Assembly (NCBI RefSeq): GCF_016907925.1
Contig: NZ_JAFBCZ010000017.1
Coordinates: forward strand, 1-64,000
Length of the DNA: 64,000 nt
Origin: Herpetosiphon giganteus
Lineage (GTDB): Bacteria > Chloroflexota > Chloroflexia > Chloroflexales > Herpetosiphonaceae
Reading direction: 5' to 3'
The translations under genes and the position numbers were made by a program. Position 1 is the first letter of the stretch, and every line of letters begins with the position of its first letter. Below, in pieces: positions 35,173 to 44,692 of this stretch. Under the pieces are notes generated by a model. The model had not been told where the DNA came from. It made no database searches and saw only the letters and a list, made by a program, of their open reading frames with translations.

Positions 35173-35868
35173 TTACTCTATTGCCAAGCGATAGCCAACC
35201 CCAGGCTCGGTCAATAAATAGCGTGGTCGGGCGGGATCGGCCTCAAGTTTATGCCGCAATTGACCCATATACACCCGTAGATAGTGGTTTTCTTCGGTAT
35301 AGGCTGGCCCCCACACCTCGCGCAAAAGCTGGCGGTGGGTCAGCACTTTGCCTGCGTGTTGCACCAACGTGGTCAATAATTTATATTCGTTGGGTGTCAG
35401 ATGCACCTCTTCTTCGGCCACAAACACCTGCCTTCGCACCAAATCGACGCGCAAACTGCCAACCTGAAAGATTGGCTCGCTTTTTTCGCCAGTTTGGTGG
35501 TGCAGATGGCGCAAGGCAACCCGTAAGCGCGCCAACAATTCGCCCATGCCAAACGGCTTGGTCAAGTAATCGTCTGCGCCTGCATCGAGCGCGGCAATTT
35601 TATCGTCCTCGCGACCACGCGCTGAAAGCACGATAATCGGCGTATTTGTCCATTCACGCAAGCGCTTGGTGACCTGCAATCCATCCATATCGGGCAGGCC
35701 CAAATCTAAAATGATGATTGCTGGGCGTTGCATAGCCGCTTGCAATAAGCCATCCTCGCCATTTTCCGCCTCGATCAGCGTATAGCCATGGCTTGGCAGC
35801 GAGGCGCGCAGAAAACGCCGAATTGGCGCTTCATCTTCAATCACTAAAACACTGATCGCGTTTGACAT
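35173..35868 (-). CDS. kdpE: Response regulator KdpE (OmpR/PhoB family)
   Basis: Receiver domain with VIEDEAPIRRFLR, phospho-acceptor Asp in ILDLGLPDMDGL and Lys in YLTKPFGMGE, followed by an OmpR-type winged helix (LTPNEYKLLTTLVQHAGKV, then LRVYMGQLRHKLEADP). It activates kdpFABC on low potassium or turgor stress; the phased repeats at 22179-22229 are candidate sites. Start ATG 35868 fits better than TTG 35871; AAGG precedes it. It follows kdpD by 5 nt. Confidence 0.92.
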   Translation of the reverse strand: MSNAISVLVIEDEAPIRRFLRASLPSHGYTLIEAENGEDGLLQAAMQRPAIIILDLGLPDMDGLQVTKRLREWTNTPIIVLSARGREDDKIAALDAGADDYLTKPFGMGELLARLRVALRHLHHQTGEKSEPIFQVGSLRVDLVRRQVFVAEEEVHLTPNEYKLLTTLVQHAGKVLTHRQLLREVWGPAYTEENHYLRVYMGQLRHKLEADPARPRYLLTEPGVGYRLAIE

Positions 35869-35873
35869 CAACC

Positions 35874-38561
35874 TTATTCCTCGTCGATTTGCGGCGGTTG
35901 GCCGTCGATTGGCAGGGTGAAGGCAAAGATTGTGCCGCCTGCTGGGCGATTTTCAGCCCAAATTGTACCACCATGGGCTTCGATAATGCCGCGACAGATC
36001 GTTAGCCCCAGCCCAACCCCGCTGCTTGCTGAACGATTGGTTTGCAAGCGAAAAAATTTTTCGAAGATCGTTTCCTGCGCACTGGCTGGGATGCCAGGCC
36101 CATGGTCGGCAATCTGAACCTCGATCATCGCCACCTCTTGGACGGCGCGAATTTCGATTGGGCTGCTGCTCGGCGTATATTTGAGGCAATTTTCGAGCAA
36201 ATTGACCAGCACTTGCTCGATTAACACGCTATCAAAGGCCACAACGGCTTGTTCTGGCACATCGATGCTCATTGGACGTTGCTCGATCTGCGGGCTTAAG
36301 CGCGCAAGGGCTGTGCCGATCACTTCTTCGAGCGCTTGCCATTCTTTATGCACCTGCACCGCGCCTGCTTCCAAGCGCGTCATATCGAGCAAATTGCTTA
36401 ATAAGCGGTTAAGCCGTTCGCCCTCATCGGCAATCATCTGAATCAGTTCCTGCTGTACTTGCTGATCAAGCTGATTATTCTGATCAAGCAAGGTGCTGGC
36501 TGCGCCGCTAATTGCGGCCAACGGCGTGCGCAGATCGTGGGAAACTGAGCTGAGCAGCGAGTTGCGCATGCGCTCGGTTTCAATTTGCACGCTGGCGGCT
36601 TGGGCTTCCTCGGCGAGGTGAGCGCGTTCGATTGCGACGGTGGTTTGGTTGGCAAAGGTTTCGAGCAAATGGCCATGGCTTGGGTCGAGCAAACGGCGTG
36701 GTTGTTCTGGTTGTAAGGCTAATACGCCGACAATTCCACGAGTGGCAACTAAGGGCAGATACATGGCTTGGGCGCTGGGCAAGGTGTCGCTGTGCATGCC
36801 CGCTTTTTGCTGATGATCATAGACCCATTGGGCGGTGATGAGTTCGCGTTGGTCGTTGATAAAGCCTGCTTGTTGACCAACAATCGCCCGTACTTGGCCC
36901 TTGGCATTGGGCAGCAAAATCGCTGCTTGGCCTTCAAAGACGCTGCTAATATGCTGAACCGCAGTTTGCAGCAAATTATCCAAGCCGCGAATACTGGCAA
37001 ATTCACGAGTCATTGCATAAAGCGCGGCGGTGCGGCGCTCGCGTTGGCGGGCAGTTTCGGCCTGCGCCTGAATTTGCACCGTTAATGTGCTAATGGTTAA
37101 GGCGACGACCAACATCACCAGAAAGGTCAACAGATATTGCACATCGGAGACGGCAAAGGTCAAATAGGGCTGCACGAAGAAAAAATCGAATGCTGCGACA
37201 CTCAACAGCGAGGCGCAGATCGCTGGCCCGCGTCCGTAGCGCGCCGCGACCCAGGTTACGCCTAGCAGGTAGAGCATAATCAAATTCGATAATTCGAGAT
37301 GTGGAAAAATACCCTGAGCCACAATCGTACACAGGCCAATAATACCAATCGATTTGACATAATTTATGGTTGCTGGTTTGGGTTGCTGGCTTGGCTTGGT
37401 TGAGGTGCTATGGGTGTCGTCGTGTTCGCCGCTAATCACATAGACATCAATTTCGCCGCTTTGGCGAATCAATTGATCGACGATTGATCCGAACAGTAAT
37501 TCGCGCCAACGGGGCTGGGCTGGCTTGCCCACAACGATTTTTGAAACATTGCGTTGGCGGGCATAGCGCAATATTTCTTCGCCCGGGTTGATGCCGCCAA
37601 GGGTCACAATTTGCGCGCCCAAACTTTCGGCTAAGCGTAAGGTTGCGGTTACGCGGTCGCGATCGGCCTCGCTAAGCCGCAGCTGTTTGGGCGTTTCCAC
37701 GTAGGCCACAATCCACTCGGCGCGTAGATCGGTGGCCATGCGGCGGGTTGCGCGCACCAAACGCTCGGAAAGCGGGCTTGGCCCAACGCCAACCAACAAG
37801 CGTTCGCGAGTTGGCCAAGTCGTAGGAATCGCGTGATCTGAGCGATAGCGCTGCATTTGGGCATCGACTCGATCCGCAGTGCGGCGCAGGGCCAACTCGC
37901 GCAGCGCAATCAAATTGCCTTTGCGAAAAAAATTGCGCGCTGCTTGGGCTGCTTGGCTGGCGATGTAAATTTTGCCTTCGTTCAAGCGCCCAAGCAATTC
38001 ATCAGGCGGCAGATCGATTAACTCCACTTCATCGGCGGATTCAAGCACTGCATCGGGCACCGTTTCGCGCACAATTACGCCAGTAACTTGGGCCACAAGA
38101 TCGTTGAGGCTGGCCAGATGCTGCACATTAACGGTGGTATAGACATCAATGCCCGCATGCAACAGCTCGTCAATATCCTGCCAGCGTTTGGCATGGCGCG
38201 AATTGGGCGGGTTGCTATGGGCCAATTCATCGACCAAAATCAAGCTTGGCTTGCGCGCCAAAGCCGCATCAAGATCAAACTCGCGCAGGGTTGTGCCGCG
38301 ATATTCAACTTGCAAGGCTGGCAGCTGAGGCAAACCAACCAAGAGCGCATCGGTTTCGGCGCGGCCATGGGTTTCGATATAGCCAACCAGCACCGCAACC
38401 CCTTCGGCGTGGCGTTGTTGGGCGGCTTGGAGCATTGCATAGGTTTTGCCAACCCCTGCTGCCGCCCCAAAAAAGACCTTTAATCGCCCACGTTGCGCTT
38501 GTTGGCTGGTATGTTGAATTCGTTCAAGCAGATGATCAGGGTTTGGGCGTTGATGTTCCAT
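35874..38561 (-). CDS. kdpD: Sensor histidine kinase KdpD (895 aa)
   Basis: A membrane histidine kinase for potassium/turgor sensing. The N-terminal KdpD domain has the P-loop GAAAGVGKT (32-40) and LVDELAHSN; a universal-stress-like domain (about 250-370) follows with the KIVVGKP segment; four closely packed helices of DUF4118 (about 400-500); a GAF-like region; the H-box SVSHDLRTPLAAI and the ATP-binding domain (GPGIPASAQETIFEKFFR, GLGLTICRGI). Length is typical. The ATG at 38561 is preferred to a TTG 36 nt upstream since the conserved part begins there and AAGG lies about 11 nt upstream. It overlaps no other gene and leads kdpE. Confidence 0.95.
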   Translation of the reverse strand: MEHQRPNPDHLLERIQHTSQQAQRGRLKVFFGAAAGVGKTYAMLQAAQQRHAEGVAVLVGYIETHGRAETDALLVGLPQLPALQVEYRGTTLREFDLDAALARKPSLILVDELAHSNPPNSRHAKRWQDIDELLHAGIDVYTTVNVQHLASLNDLVAQVTGVIVRETVPDAVLESADEVELIDLPPDELLGRLNEGKIYIASQAAQAARNFFRKGNLIALRELALRRTADRVDAQMQRYRSDHAIPTTWPTRERLLVGVGPSPLSERLVRATRRMATDLRAEWIVAYVETPKQLRLSEADRDRVTATLRLAESLGAQIVTLGGINPGEEILRYARQRNVSKIVVGKPAQPRWRELLFGSIVDQLIRQSGEIDVYVISGEHDDTHSTSTKPSQQPKPATINYVKSIGIIGLCTIVAQGIFPHLELSNLIMLYLLGVTWVAARYGRGPAICASLLSVAAFDFFFVQPYLTFAVSDVQYLLTFLVMLVVALTISTLTVQIQAQAETARQRERRTAALYAMTREFASIRGLDNLLQTAVQHISSVFEGQAAILLPNAKGQVRAIVGQQAGFINDQRELITAQWVYDHQQKAGMHSDTLPSAQAMYLPLVATRGIVGVLALQPEQPRRLLDPSHGHLLETFANQTTVAIERAHLAEEAQAASVQIETERMRNSLLSSVSHDLRTPLAAISGAASTLLDQNNQLDQQVQQELIQMIADEGERLNRLLSNLLDMTRLEAGAVQVHKEWQALEEVIGTALARLSPQIEQRPMSIDVPEQAVVAFDSVLIEQVLVNLLENCLKYTPSSSPIEIRAVQEVAMIEVQIADHGPGIPASAQETIFEKFFRLQTNRSASSGVGLGLTICRGIIEAHGGTIWAENRPAGGTIFAFTLPIDGQPPQIDEE

Positions 38562-38675
38562 CGAAAAAAAGCCTTCGCTATTGGTAGAAAATGTCAAGTT
38601 TTAAGCGTTGGTTTGCGCTAAGCTGCATTCATCGAATAGTGATTGGATCAATCATCAAACCAAAGGAGGTATGTG

Positions 38676-39791
38676 ATGGATGGACTGAATAAACCACATT
38701 CACGGCGTAGATTTCTCGCCAGTAGCGGCTTGGCAGCTGTCGCCGCAAGTAGCCTGTTGGGCGATCAAAACCACGTAGCTGCGGCCCCAAATTCTAGCCC
38801 AACCATATTTGATCAAATGGCGCTGCCACCAAGCGCCAAAATCAGCATTCGTTGTCTGCGTGCGCTGACCTTGCTAACGATGAGCGCCAAACTGGCAGAT
38901 CAGGTATTTAGCGCTGAAGTCTACGCCGTTGGCCTTAAAGATTTTACAACCAATTTGCAAGCCTTGGTTGGTTGGGGCACAAGCGACCTTGTGAGCTATC
39001 GGCCAAATCCTGACGAGAGCCTGCCAGCGCGGCCATGGTGGTGGCCCAAGCGGCGTTTGCGGCTCTATGCTGGGCAAATTCCAAGCCATGAGCCAATTCC
39101 TGAGGCTGGCGGCTTGGTCTTGGATCTGCTGCGCAGCCTCGACAGTTATAACATCGCTTTTTATTCCGATCAGCTTGAATTTGCCGAACTAAGCCAAAAT
39201 TTGGCCTTGGCCGAATTGCAAACCCAAACTCAACGCCTCGTTGATAGCCAAAGCATGGCTGGATTATACCTAGGCGATGATATTTGCCCGTGGTGGTGGC
39301 CAATTCCCCGCCCAAATTGGTGGGTTGATTTGGCCGAGAATGGCTTGGCCGTGCCGCCGATTCCTATTCCACCGTGCGATGTACGCGAGCTTGCAATGAA
39401 TTTGCAACGTAATTTGCTCCAAATGGCGGTTGCCGAACGCTATAGCGATAGCGCACGCGGAGCCTATCGGCTTGATACGTTGCGTCCATTCATTCACGAT
39501 CAAGCCAACCAGCTTGCTCGTTATGCTGGCACGCTGACTGGCTGGCTGGCGGAAGATATGTTTGATCGTCCTCCACCAACGCCCCTTTTTGAAACCGATA
39601 ATCTGCTCGACGAGCTTGATGGCTTGGTCGATCGCCCGCCACCGCAGCCCTATCGCTTGCAACTTGCCGACCAAATTATGCAAGCCATGCATATCGTTGG
39701 CGTGGCCTGTCATATTCGCAACAAGCAGCTGGCTGGGCGCTTGCAAACTGCCGCCCTCAATCAAATCAAAGATCTAGCCTATCAGATCTAA
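38676..39791 (+). CDS. Tat-exported hypothetical protein with PWWWP motifs (371 aa)
   Basis: A twin-arginine signal SRRRFLASSGLAAVAASS (about residues 9-26) indicates export of a folded protein by the Tat route. The mature part is largely helical and carries two unusual proline/tryptophan-rich motifs, PWWWP at residues 120-124 (in ARPWWWPKRR) and 205-209 (in CPWWWPIPRPNWW). No cofactor motif is recognised. AAGGAGG (38663-38669) lies 6 nt before the ATG at 38676, which decides the start over 38643. Its 3' end overlaps the convergent cbiA by 26 nt. Confidence 0.7.
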   Translation: MDGLNKPHSRRRFLASSGLAAVAASSLLGDQNHVAAAPNSSPTIFDQMALPPSAKISIRCLRALTLLTMSAKLADQVFSAEVYAVGLKDFTTNLQALVGWGTSDLVSYRPNPDESLPARPWWWPKRRLRLYAGQIPSHEPIPEAGGLVLDLLRSLDSYNIAFYSDQLEFAELSQNLALAELQTQTQRLVDSQSMAGLYLGDDICPWWWPIPRPNWWVDLAENGLAVPPIPIPPCDVRELAMNLQRNLLQMAVAERYSDSARGAYRLDTLRPFIHDQANQLARYAGTLTGWLAEDMFDRPPPTPLFETDNLLDELDGLVDRPPPQPYRLQLADQIMQAMHIVGVACHIRNKQLAGRLQTAALNQIKDLAYQI

Positions 39792-41172
39792 ATTGTGATC
39801 CCTCAACCCAAGCATGGCAGGTTGCAACAAAACGCTGCGCCATGCTTGGGTTGGCGAGCCAGTGCAGATGAATATAACTTGCCAGCAAATTGCCCGCCTG
39901 ATAGCCTTCGTGATGCTGGGTTGTGCCATCAGGCGCAATTACGCGATAGGCGGCCTTGCTTGGCTCGGGGTTTTCCCAACGCGAATAATGAAATTCATGG
40001 CCGCGCACGTGGTTATTGGCACTGAACAAGGGATTATCGTGGCAGCTGCTGATGCTGCGATAGCCCAAACTCACTCGCTGTTGCATGCTGCTTGCGCCAG
40101 GCAACAAACCAACCATCGGCCAGCATTCGCCTGCGTGGTCAACAATCGCCTCGGTCAAATACATCAATCCGCCACACTCTGCATAAATTGGCATGTTGCG
40201 CGCATGAGCTTGACGTAATGCAACTAACATCGCCTGATTCGCGCTCAACTCGGTAGCATACAGCTCAGGATAGCCGCCGCTCAAAATAATTCCTGCGCAA
40301 CCAGCAGGCAATTGTTGATCGGCGATTGGGCTAAATAATGCCACATCAGCTCCTGCTGCTTGCAAACATTCGTGCAGCTCAGGGTAGATAAAGCTAAACG
40401 CTGCATCATAGGCCACTGCAATCACTGGCCGCTGTGAATATTCAACCGTGGGCGATGCTAATGGCTCAAGATCGATTGCTGGCGCAGTTTGGGCCAATTC
40501 AAGCAAGCGATCAAGCTGGCAGGTGCTGTTTAATATTGTCGCAACCGATTCAAGTGTTGCCAAAATAGTCTGCTTAGCAGAATCAGCAGTTACGAGGCCA
40601 AGATGGCGTTCAGGCAGCTTGAATTGAGCTTGGCGCGGCAAATAGCCCAAGCATGGAATCTTAGTGTGTTGCTCAATCGCGCTAGCGCATAAATCGGCGT
40701 GGCGCGCGCTGCCAACTTTGTTCAACAACACCGCACCGATTTGCACCTGCGGATCGAAGTGCTGAAAGCCAGCGACTAAGGCCGCTGCACTGCGGGCCAT
40801 TCCGCCAGCATCAACCACTAAAACGACAGGCGCTTGCAATAAACGGGCAATATGGGCGGTGCTACCTGTATCATCCAACGCGCCATAGCCGTCGAACAGG
40901 CCCATCACACCCTCAATAACCGCGAGATCGGCGTTGGCGGCGATGTGGCAAAAGTGGCGTTGCAATTGCTCAGCGCCGAATAACCACGCATCTAAATTGC
41001 GGCATTGGCGCTGAGCAACGAGGCTATGATGGCCTGGATCAATATAATCGGGGCCGCATTTGAAGGGCTGAATGCTTAAGCCACGCTGGCGCAGCGCCCC
41101 AATCAAGCCAGCAGTTAACAAAGTTTTGCCGCTGCCACTATGGGCGGCAGCAATAATCACACGCGCAGTCAA
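39766..41172 (-). CDS. cbiA: Cobyrinate a,c-diamide synthase (468 aa)
   Basis: Glutamine-dependent amidation of cobyrinic acid in cobalamin synthesis. The N-terminal P-loop-like SGSGKTLLTAGLIGAL, the FKCGPDYIDPGHH block and VIEGVMGLFDG are typical; the C-terminal class I glutamine amidotransferase domain has GIILSGGYPE, the catalytic Cys in YAECGGLMYL and a final HxH pair (YIHLHW). The start is a TTG at 41170-41172 preceded by GGAG at 6-7 nt. A cobalamin riboswitch is not visible upstream. Other cob genes are not in the window. Confidence 0.93.
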   Translation of the reverse strand: MTARVIIAAAHSGSGKTLLTAGLIGALRQRGLSIQPFKCGPDYIDPGHHSLVAQRQCRNLDAWLFGAEQLQRHFCHIAANADLAVIEGVMGLFDGYGALDDTGSTAHIARLLQAPVVLVVDAGGMARSAAALVAGFQHFDPQVQIGAVLLNKVGSARHADLCASAIEQHTKIPCLGYLPRQAQFKLPERHLGLVTADSAKQTILATLESVATILNSTCQLDRLLELAQTAPAIDLEPLASPTVEYSQRPVIAVAYDAAFSFIYPELHECLQAAGADVALFSPIADQQLPAGCAGIILSGGYPELYATELSANQAMLVALRQAHARNMPIYAECGGLMYLTEAIVDHAGECWPMVGLLPGASSMQQRVSLGYRSISSCHDNPLFSANNHVRGHEFHYSRWENPEPSKAAYRVIAPDGTTQHHEGYQAGNLLASYIHLHWLANPSMAQRFVATCHAWVEGSQFRSDRLDL

Positions 41173-41194
41173 ACGACGCTCCTATCCACAAAAA

Positions 41195-41223
41195 AACCAA
41201 GCATCATTGGCTGATGCTTGGTT
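41195..41223 (-). terminator. Intrinsic terminator after MFS gene
   Basis: On the minus strand a 12-bp stem (complements of 41212-41223 and 41195-41206) closes a 5-nt loop, followed by a run of T residues. It ends the MFS transporter transcript before cbiA, so the two genes are probably not one operon. Confidence 0.85.
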
Positions 41224-41244
41224 GAACCAATGAATCGAATGGAA

Positions 41245-42648
41245 TTAGCTATGGGTTGCGGCTGCTTCCTCAGGCAATTGATTGCCAGCATCGTGAATCG
41301 CCTTGGTGGTGTTGGTCAAAAAGAGAATCACAATCCCACCAACAAACAAGACAATTAACGAGAGAATTGCTTGGCGATACGAGCCTGTTTCAGCGACCAC
41401 CCGCGCAAAAATAAACGGCCCAATCCACGATGTGCCCCGCTCGGAGATTTCGTAAATGCCATAGAAGCCAGCCTCGCGGCCATGCGGAATCATGCGCGAG
41501 AACAAAGCGCGAGAGAGTGATTGCGAGCCACCAAGCACCAAGGCGATGGCTGCACCCATAAACCAAGCTTGCAGCACACTATCAAGCAAGGCATAGGCAT
41601 ACACAATCACGCCTGTCCAAATAAACAGCGAGATCAAAATCGCCGTTTTGGTGCCGACTTTACGCGAAACCCGCTCAAAGCCCAACGCACCGCCAAAAGC
41701 CACAAACTGAATCATCAGCACCAAGCCAAGCAAGAACGATTGTGAATCATCCTCTGGTAAGCCTTTGGCTTTGAAGAGTTCGTTGGACAGAAACACCGCT
41801 GACATGCCGATGACTGTTTGAATGCCATCGTTGTAGAGCAAATAGGCGATTAAGAAGCGCAAGGTTTGGGGCAAACGCTTAAGTTCGCGGAACGTCGTCC
41901 AGAGTTCGCGCATACTGACCGTCAGATAATGTTGGCCTTCTGGCACTTTGCGACTGGCAGCGCGATTTTTGAGCCGCTTGATGCCAAAGTAGCCAAAAAT
42001 ACCCCACCATAAGCCTGCCGATGCCAATGAAATGCGCACCGCCAGCGCCGTCGTGAGGCCAATTTGCTCGGCAAATGTTACCAACGCAAGGTTGATGGCC
42101 AACAGCACCCCGCCGCCAATATAACCAAAGGCAAAGCCTTGGCTCGAAACCTTATCGCGCATATCCTCGGTGGTAATTTCGTTGAGGAAGGCATTGTAGA
42201 AGACGATTGAAGCCCCAAAGCTGAGATTGGCCACCACAAAGGCCAGCGCCGCGAAAAGATAGGTTGCGGGCGTGGCAATAAACAACATCGTTGTGGCAGC
42301 AGCGCCCAACAAACAAAAGAACATCAACAATTGCTTTTTAATATTGGTGTAGTCGGCCAATGCGCCGAGTAATGGCAAAAAGAGAAATTGGAGCAACACC
42401 GATAACGAAACTGCATCGGGGTAGAGCGATTCGGCGGTAACGGTATAGATGCCCAAATTGAGCACTATATTACTACCCGTACCCTCAACCGCCTTTACGG
42501 CCAAGGCTTCCAAAAATGGCCCAAATAAGGCAGCAATCACAGTTGTGGTGAAACCTGAGTTTGCCCAGTCGTAAAGCCGCCAACCTGCGATCTCCCGTCG
42601 ATCATTAACTGGATGAGCTGAAGCTGTGCTAGGAACTAAATCGGCCAC
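41245..42648 (-). CDS. MFS transporter, UMF1/Atg22-like family (467 aa)
   Basis: About 12 transmembrane helices. The N-terminal IAGWRLYDWANSGFTTTV motif is characteristic of the UMF1 (unidentified major facilitator, Atg22-related) family; a second conserved segment is near GGSQSLSRALFSRMIPHGREAGFYGIYE (GGSQSLSRA.. and EAGFYG). The start is a GTG at 42648 with AAGGAG 7 nt upstream; the upstream TTG at 42672 has none. Substrate unknown; relatives export amino acids or peptides in fungi. Confidence 0.87.
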   Translation of the reverse strand: MADLVPSTASAHPVNDRREIAGWRLYDWANSGFTTTVIAALFGPFLEALAVKAVEGTGSNIVLNLGIYTVTAESLYPDAVSLSVLLQFLFLPLLGALADYTNIKKQLLMFFCLLGAAATTMLFIATPATYLFAALAFVVANLSFGASIVFYNAFLNEITTEDMRDKVSSQGFAFGYIGGGVLLAINLALVTFAEQIGLTTALAVRISLASAGLWWGIFGYFGIKRLKNRAASRKVPEGQHYLTVSMRELWTTFRELKRLPQTLRFLIAYLLYNDGIQTVIGMSAVFLSNELFKAKGLPEDDSQSFLLGLVLMIQFVAFGGALGFERVSRKVGTKTAILISLFIWTGVIVYAYALLDSVLQAWFMGAAIALVLGGSQSLSRALFSRMIPHGREAGFYGIYEISERGTSWIGPFIFARVVAETGSYRQAILSLIVLFVGGIVILFLTNTTKAIHDAGNQLPEEAAATHS

Positions 42649-43151
42649 TGGTGGTCTCCTTGTGCCATGCAAGAGGAATGAATGTGTGTTCCGTGGGTGT
42701 GGGCCTAAGTATAGCCGATTGTGGCATTTTTCGGATACATCGAAGGGTACAGCCCGAGGATGATGCTTTGCTAAAGCACAGGTTAAACATTAACCTGATC
42801 GTGCAAATGCCATTGCTGGAGCTGGTTGCAATAATTGTGATATTGGATAAAGCCGATATTGCCTGCTAAAAGCCTAGCCCAATCAGATTTTTTCGTGGGT
42901 TGATGGGCACAATTGCAGCGCACACTCCCTGCTTAGATTAATGGAAACGCTACCGACATTTAATCGTGGCCGTTTTGAGCCTCAATTGCATTGTATACTA
43001 GCGAGCGATAGGCAAAAATACTAATTAAAACCAGCATTATTGATCGACGATGAAGCTAAATTAATCGTCTTGATGAGCTTGGATTATTCACACATCATCA
43101 GCGTTGCTGGTTGATTGTGGTTTGAGCAATGGTGCTAGAAAGTGAGTAACT
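42649..43151. other. Divergent intergenic region with two adjacent palindromes
   Basis: Just over 500 nt without a supported gene, between the divergent MFS and histidine kinase genes. Two neighbouring inverted repeats stand out: TGCTTT/AAAGCA (42764-42769/42773-42778) and AGGTTAA/TTAACCT (42780-42786/42790-42796). A perfect TATACT lies at 42994-42999, a possible -10 for the kinase gene, without a good -35. A 72-aa frame there lacks a ribosome site and is not called. Confidence 0.5.
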
Positions 43152-44408
43152 ATGAATCAGCATGACCCTGATCGCGCTGCTGAACAGGAGGTATTAGAGC
43201 GTTTAGCAATGCTGAGTACAATGCAATTTGATGATGTTGATCGGGCAATCCAAACCTATCTGGCAGTTGCATGTGAGGTCGCTGGTACCAAAACTGCACT
43301 AATCGGCGACCTTAATCGAACCCATCAATATATTCGGGCAATTTACCCAGCCTCGACTGGCAATTTGGCAGCGGGCAGTATTTTGGCGCGTGAAGATACC
43401 TTTTGTCAGTATATCGATGTGACTGCTCAGCCGCTGGTTGTGGGCGATGCAGCAAGCGATCAGCGGGTGCAACCATTGCTTTCGCGGCTTGAAACCCCAA
43501 TTCGGGCCTACTTGGGCGTGCCGATTCCCGCCTCGACCGCAGCCCTGACTCCAACCTTGTGTACCTTTGATCCACAGGCCCATCGCTTTACGCCAGTTCA
43601 TGTGGCAGCGCTTAAATTATTGGCCCATCAAATTGCACGTTGGATGCCGGAGTTACGTGCTCCCGCCACCGATGAACCACCCGTTGCCTTGGCCAATATG
43701 AGCGTGGCAGAACTGAATCAGATTGTCGCTCATGATATTCGTAATCCCCTGCATTTTTTGCAAGGCACGCTCGAATTATTGCAAAGCGAGCCTGCGCTGA
43801 TTCCTGATCCTACATTGGGTAGTTTGTTGCCCCAAGCCTATGGCTCGGTGCTGCACATTCAACGGCTGGTGCGCGATTTGGTTGATGCCACGACGTTAAT
43901 GACCGGATCGCTCTCATTTGTGCGCCATACAATCGAGCTTGGCTCATTAATTGAAGAGATTACTGCGGTTGCCAAAAGTACGCTCAACCCACGCTGTAGC
44001 TTGGTTGTTGCAATCGAGCCAGATCTGCCAACCCTGATTAGCGATCGCGATCGAGTTTGGCAGGTATTGCACAATTTGATCAGCAATGCTGTGCGCTACA
44101 CCGAAACAGGCACAATTACGGTGCGCACGCGAGCCAACAATCATCAAACCATTCGGATTGAAATTGAAGATACTGGGCCTGGCATTGATCCTGTTGATAT
44201 TGAGCGGATTTGGGAGCGTCATGCACGGGCCAGCAGCGTTGCCCATGGTTGGGGCTTGGGTTTAGCGATTGTGCGTTCGCTCGTGTTGGCCTTGGGCGGC
44301 CAAGTTGGGGTCGAAAGCACTGTTGGCGAGGGTAGTTGCTTTTGGGTGGTGTTGCCAGTGGTTCGCACCGAGCCAGCCTTGGTCGATTATCAGCCGTGGC
44401 GTTCGTAG
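43152..44408 (+). CDS. GAF-domain sensor histidine kinase (418 aa)
   Basis: Cytoplasmic kinase with no membrane helix. An N-terminal GAF domain (about residues 20-170; ILAREDTFCQYID is typical of GAF in kinases of this kind), the H-box IVAHDIRNPLHFL (phospho-acceptor His) and the ATP-binding domain (N-box LHNLISNAVRYTETG, G1 DTGPGIDPVD, G2 GWGLGLAIV). It is an orphan kinase: no receiver gene is adjacent, and the stand-alone receiver at 7796 is one possible partner. Expression is divergent from the MFS gene. Confidence 0.87.
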   Translation: MNQHDPDRAAEQEVLERLAMLSTMQFDDVDRAIQTYLAVACEVAGTKTALIGDLNRTHQYIRAIYPASTGNLAAGSILAREDTFCQYIDVTAQPLVVGDAASDQRVQPLLSRLETPIRAYLGVPIPASTAALTPTLCTFDPQAHRFTPVHVAALKLLAHQIARWMPELRAPATDEPPVALANMSVAELNQIVAHDIRNPLHFLQGTLELLQSEPALIPDPTLGSLLPQAYGSVLHIQRLVRDLVDATTLMTGSLSFVRHTIELGSLIEEITAVAKSTLNPRCSLVVAIEPDLPTLISDRDRVWQVLHNLISNAVRYTETGTITVRTRANNHQTIRIEIEDTGPGIDPVDIERIWERHARASSVAHGWGLGLAIVRSLVLALGGQVGVESTVGEGSCFWVVLPVVRTEPALVDYQPWRS

Positions 44409-44438
44409 TTTTTAATGGATGCTCTCAATCCCAGCCCT

Positions 44439-44567
44439 CATAGGTGTTAAATTAAGCCACGATATGCGTGGGGGCGACATGGAAAGACCGCGTGGTATGC
44501 TGGAAGCAATTACCCAACCAGCAGCACGCGGGTCTTTCCATGCATTTTATCTACCACACCACCTATG
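44439..44567. repeat. Palindromic intergenic element
   Basis: A 129-nt inverted-repeat structure: outer arms CATAGGTG/CACCTATG (44439-44446/44560-44567) and longer inner arms (44478-44503 and 44518-44542) sharing CATGGAAAGACC and GGGTCTTTCCATG-type ends plus GCTGG/CCAGC near the loop. The inner arms are about 25 nt with one or two mismatches around a 14-nt loop. It looks like a small palindromic repeat, perhaps a decayed miniature element, but only one copy is in the window. Confidence 0.45.
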
Positions 44568-44692
44568 CCCCTCACCCTTTCATGCGAACGACCGATTGAC
44601 AAGCTATAGCGTGAGCTTCTAGACTAAGGAAGCTGCTTAATTGATTGAGCAGCACACGGAATCCTCATTTTGGTGCATAACCGGAGTTATGA

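Noticed and set aside
41173-41244. Cobalamin riboswitch upstream of cbiA
   Set aside because: Only 72 nt separate it from the upstream gene, filled by a terminator; the B12-box could not be found.
44419-44622. 67-aa frame over the palindromic element
   Set aside because: No ribosome site and it simply crosses the inverted repeats.
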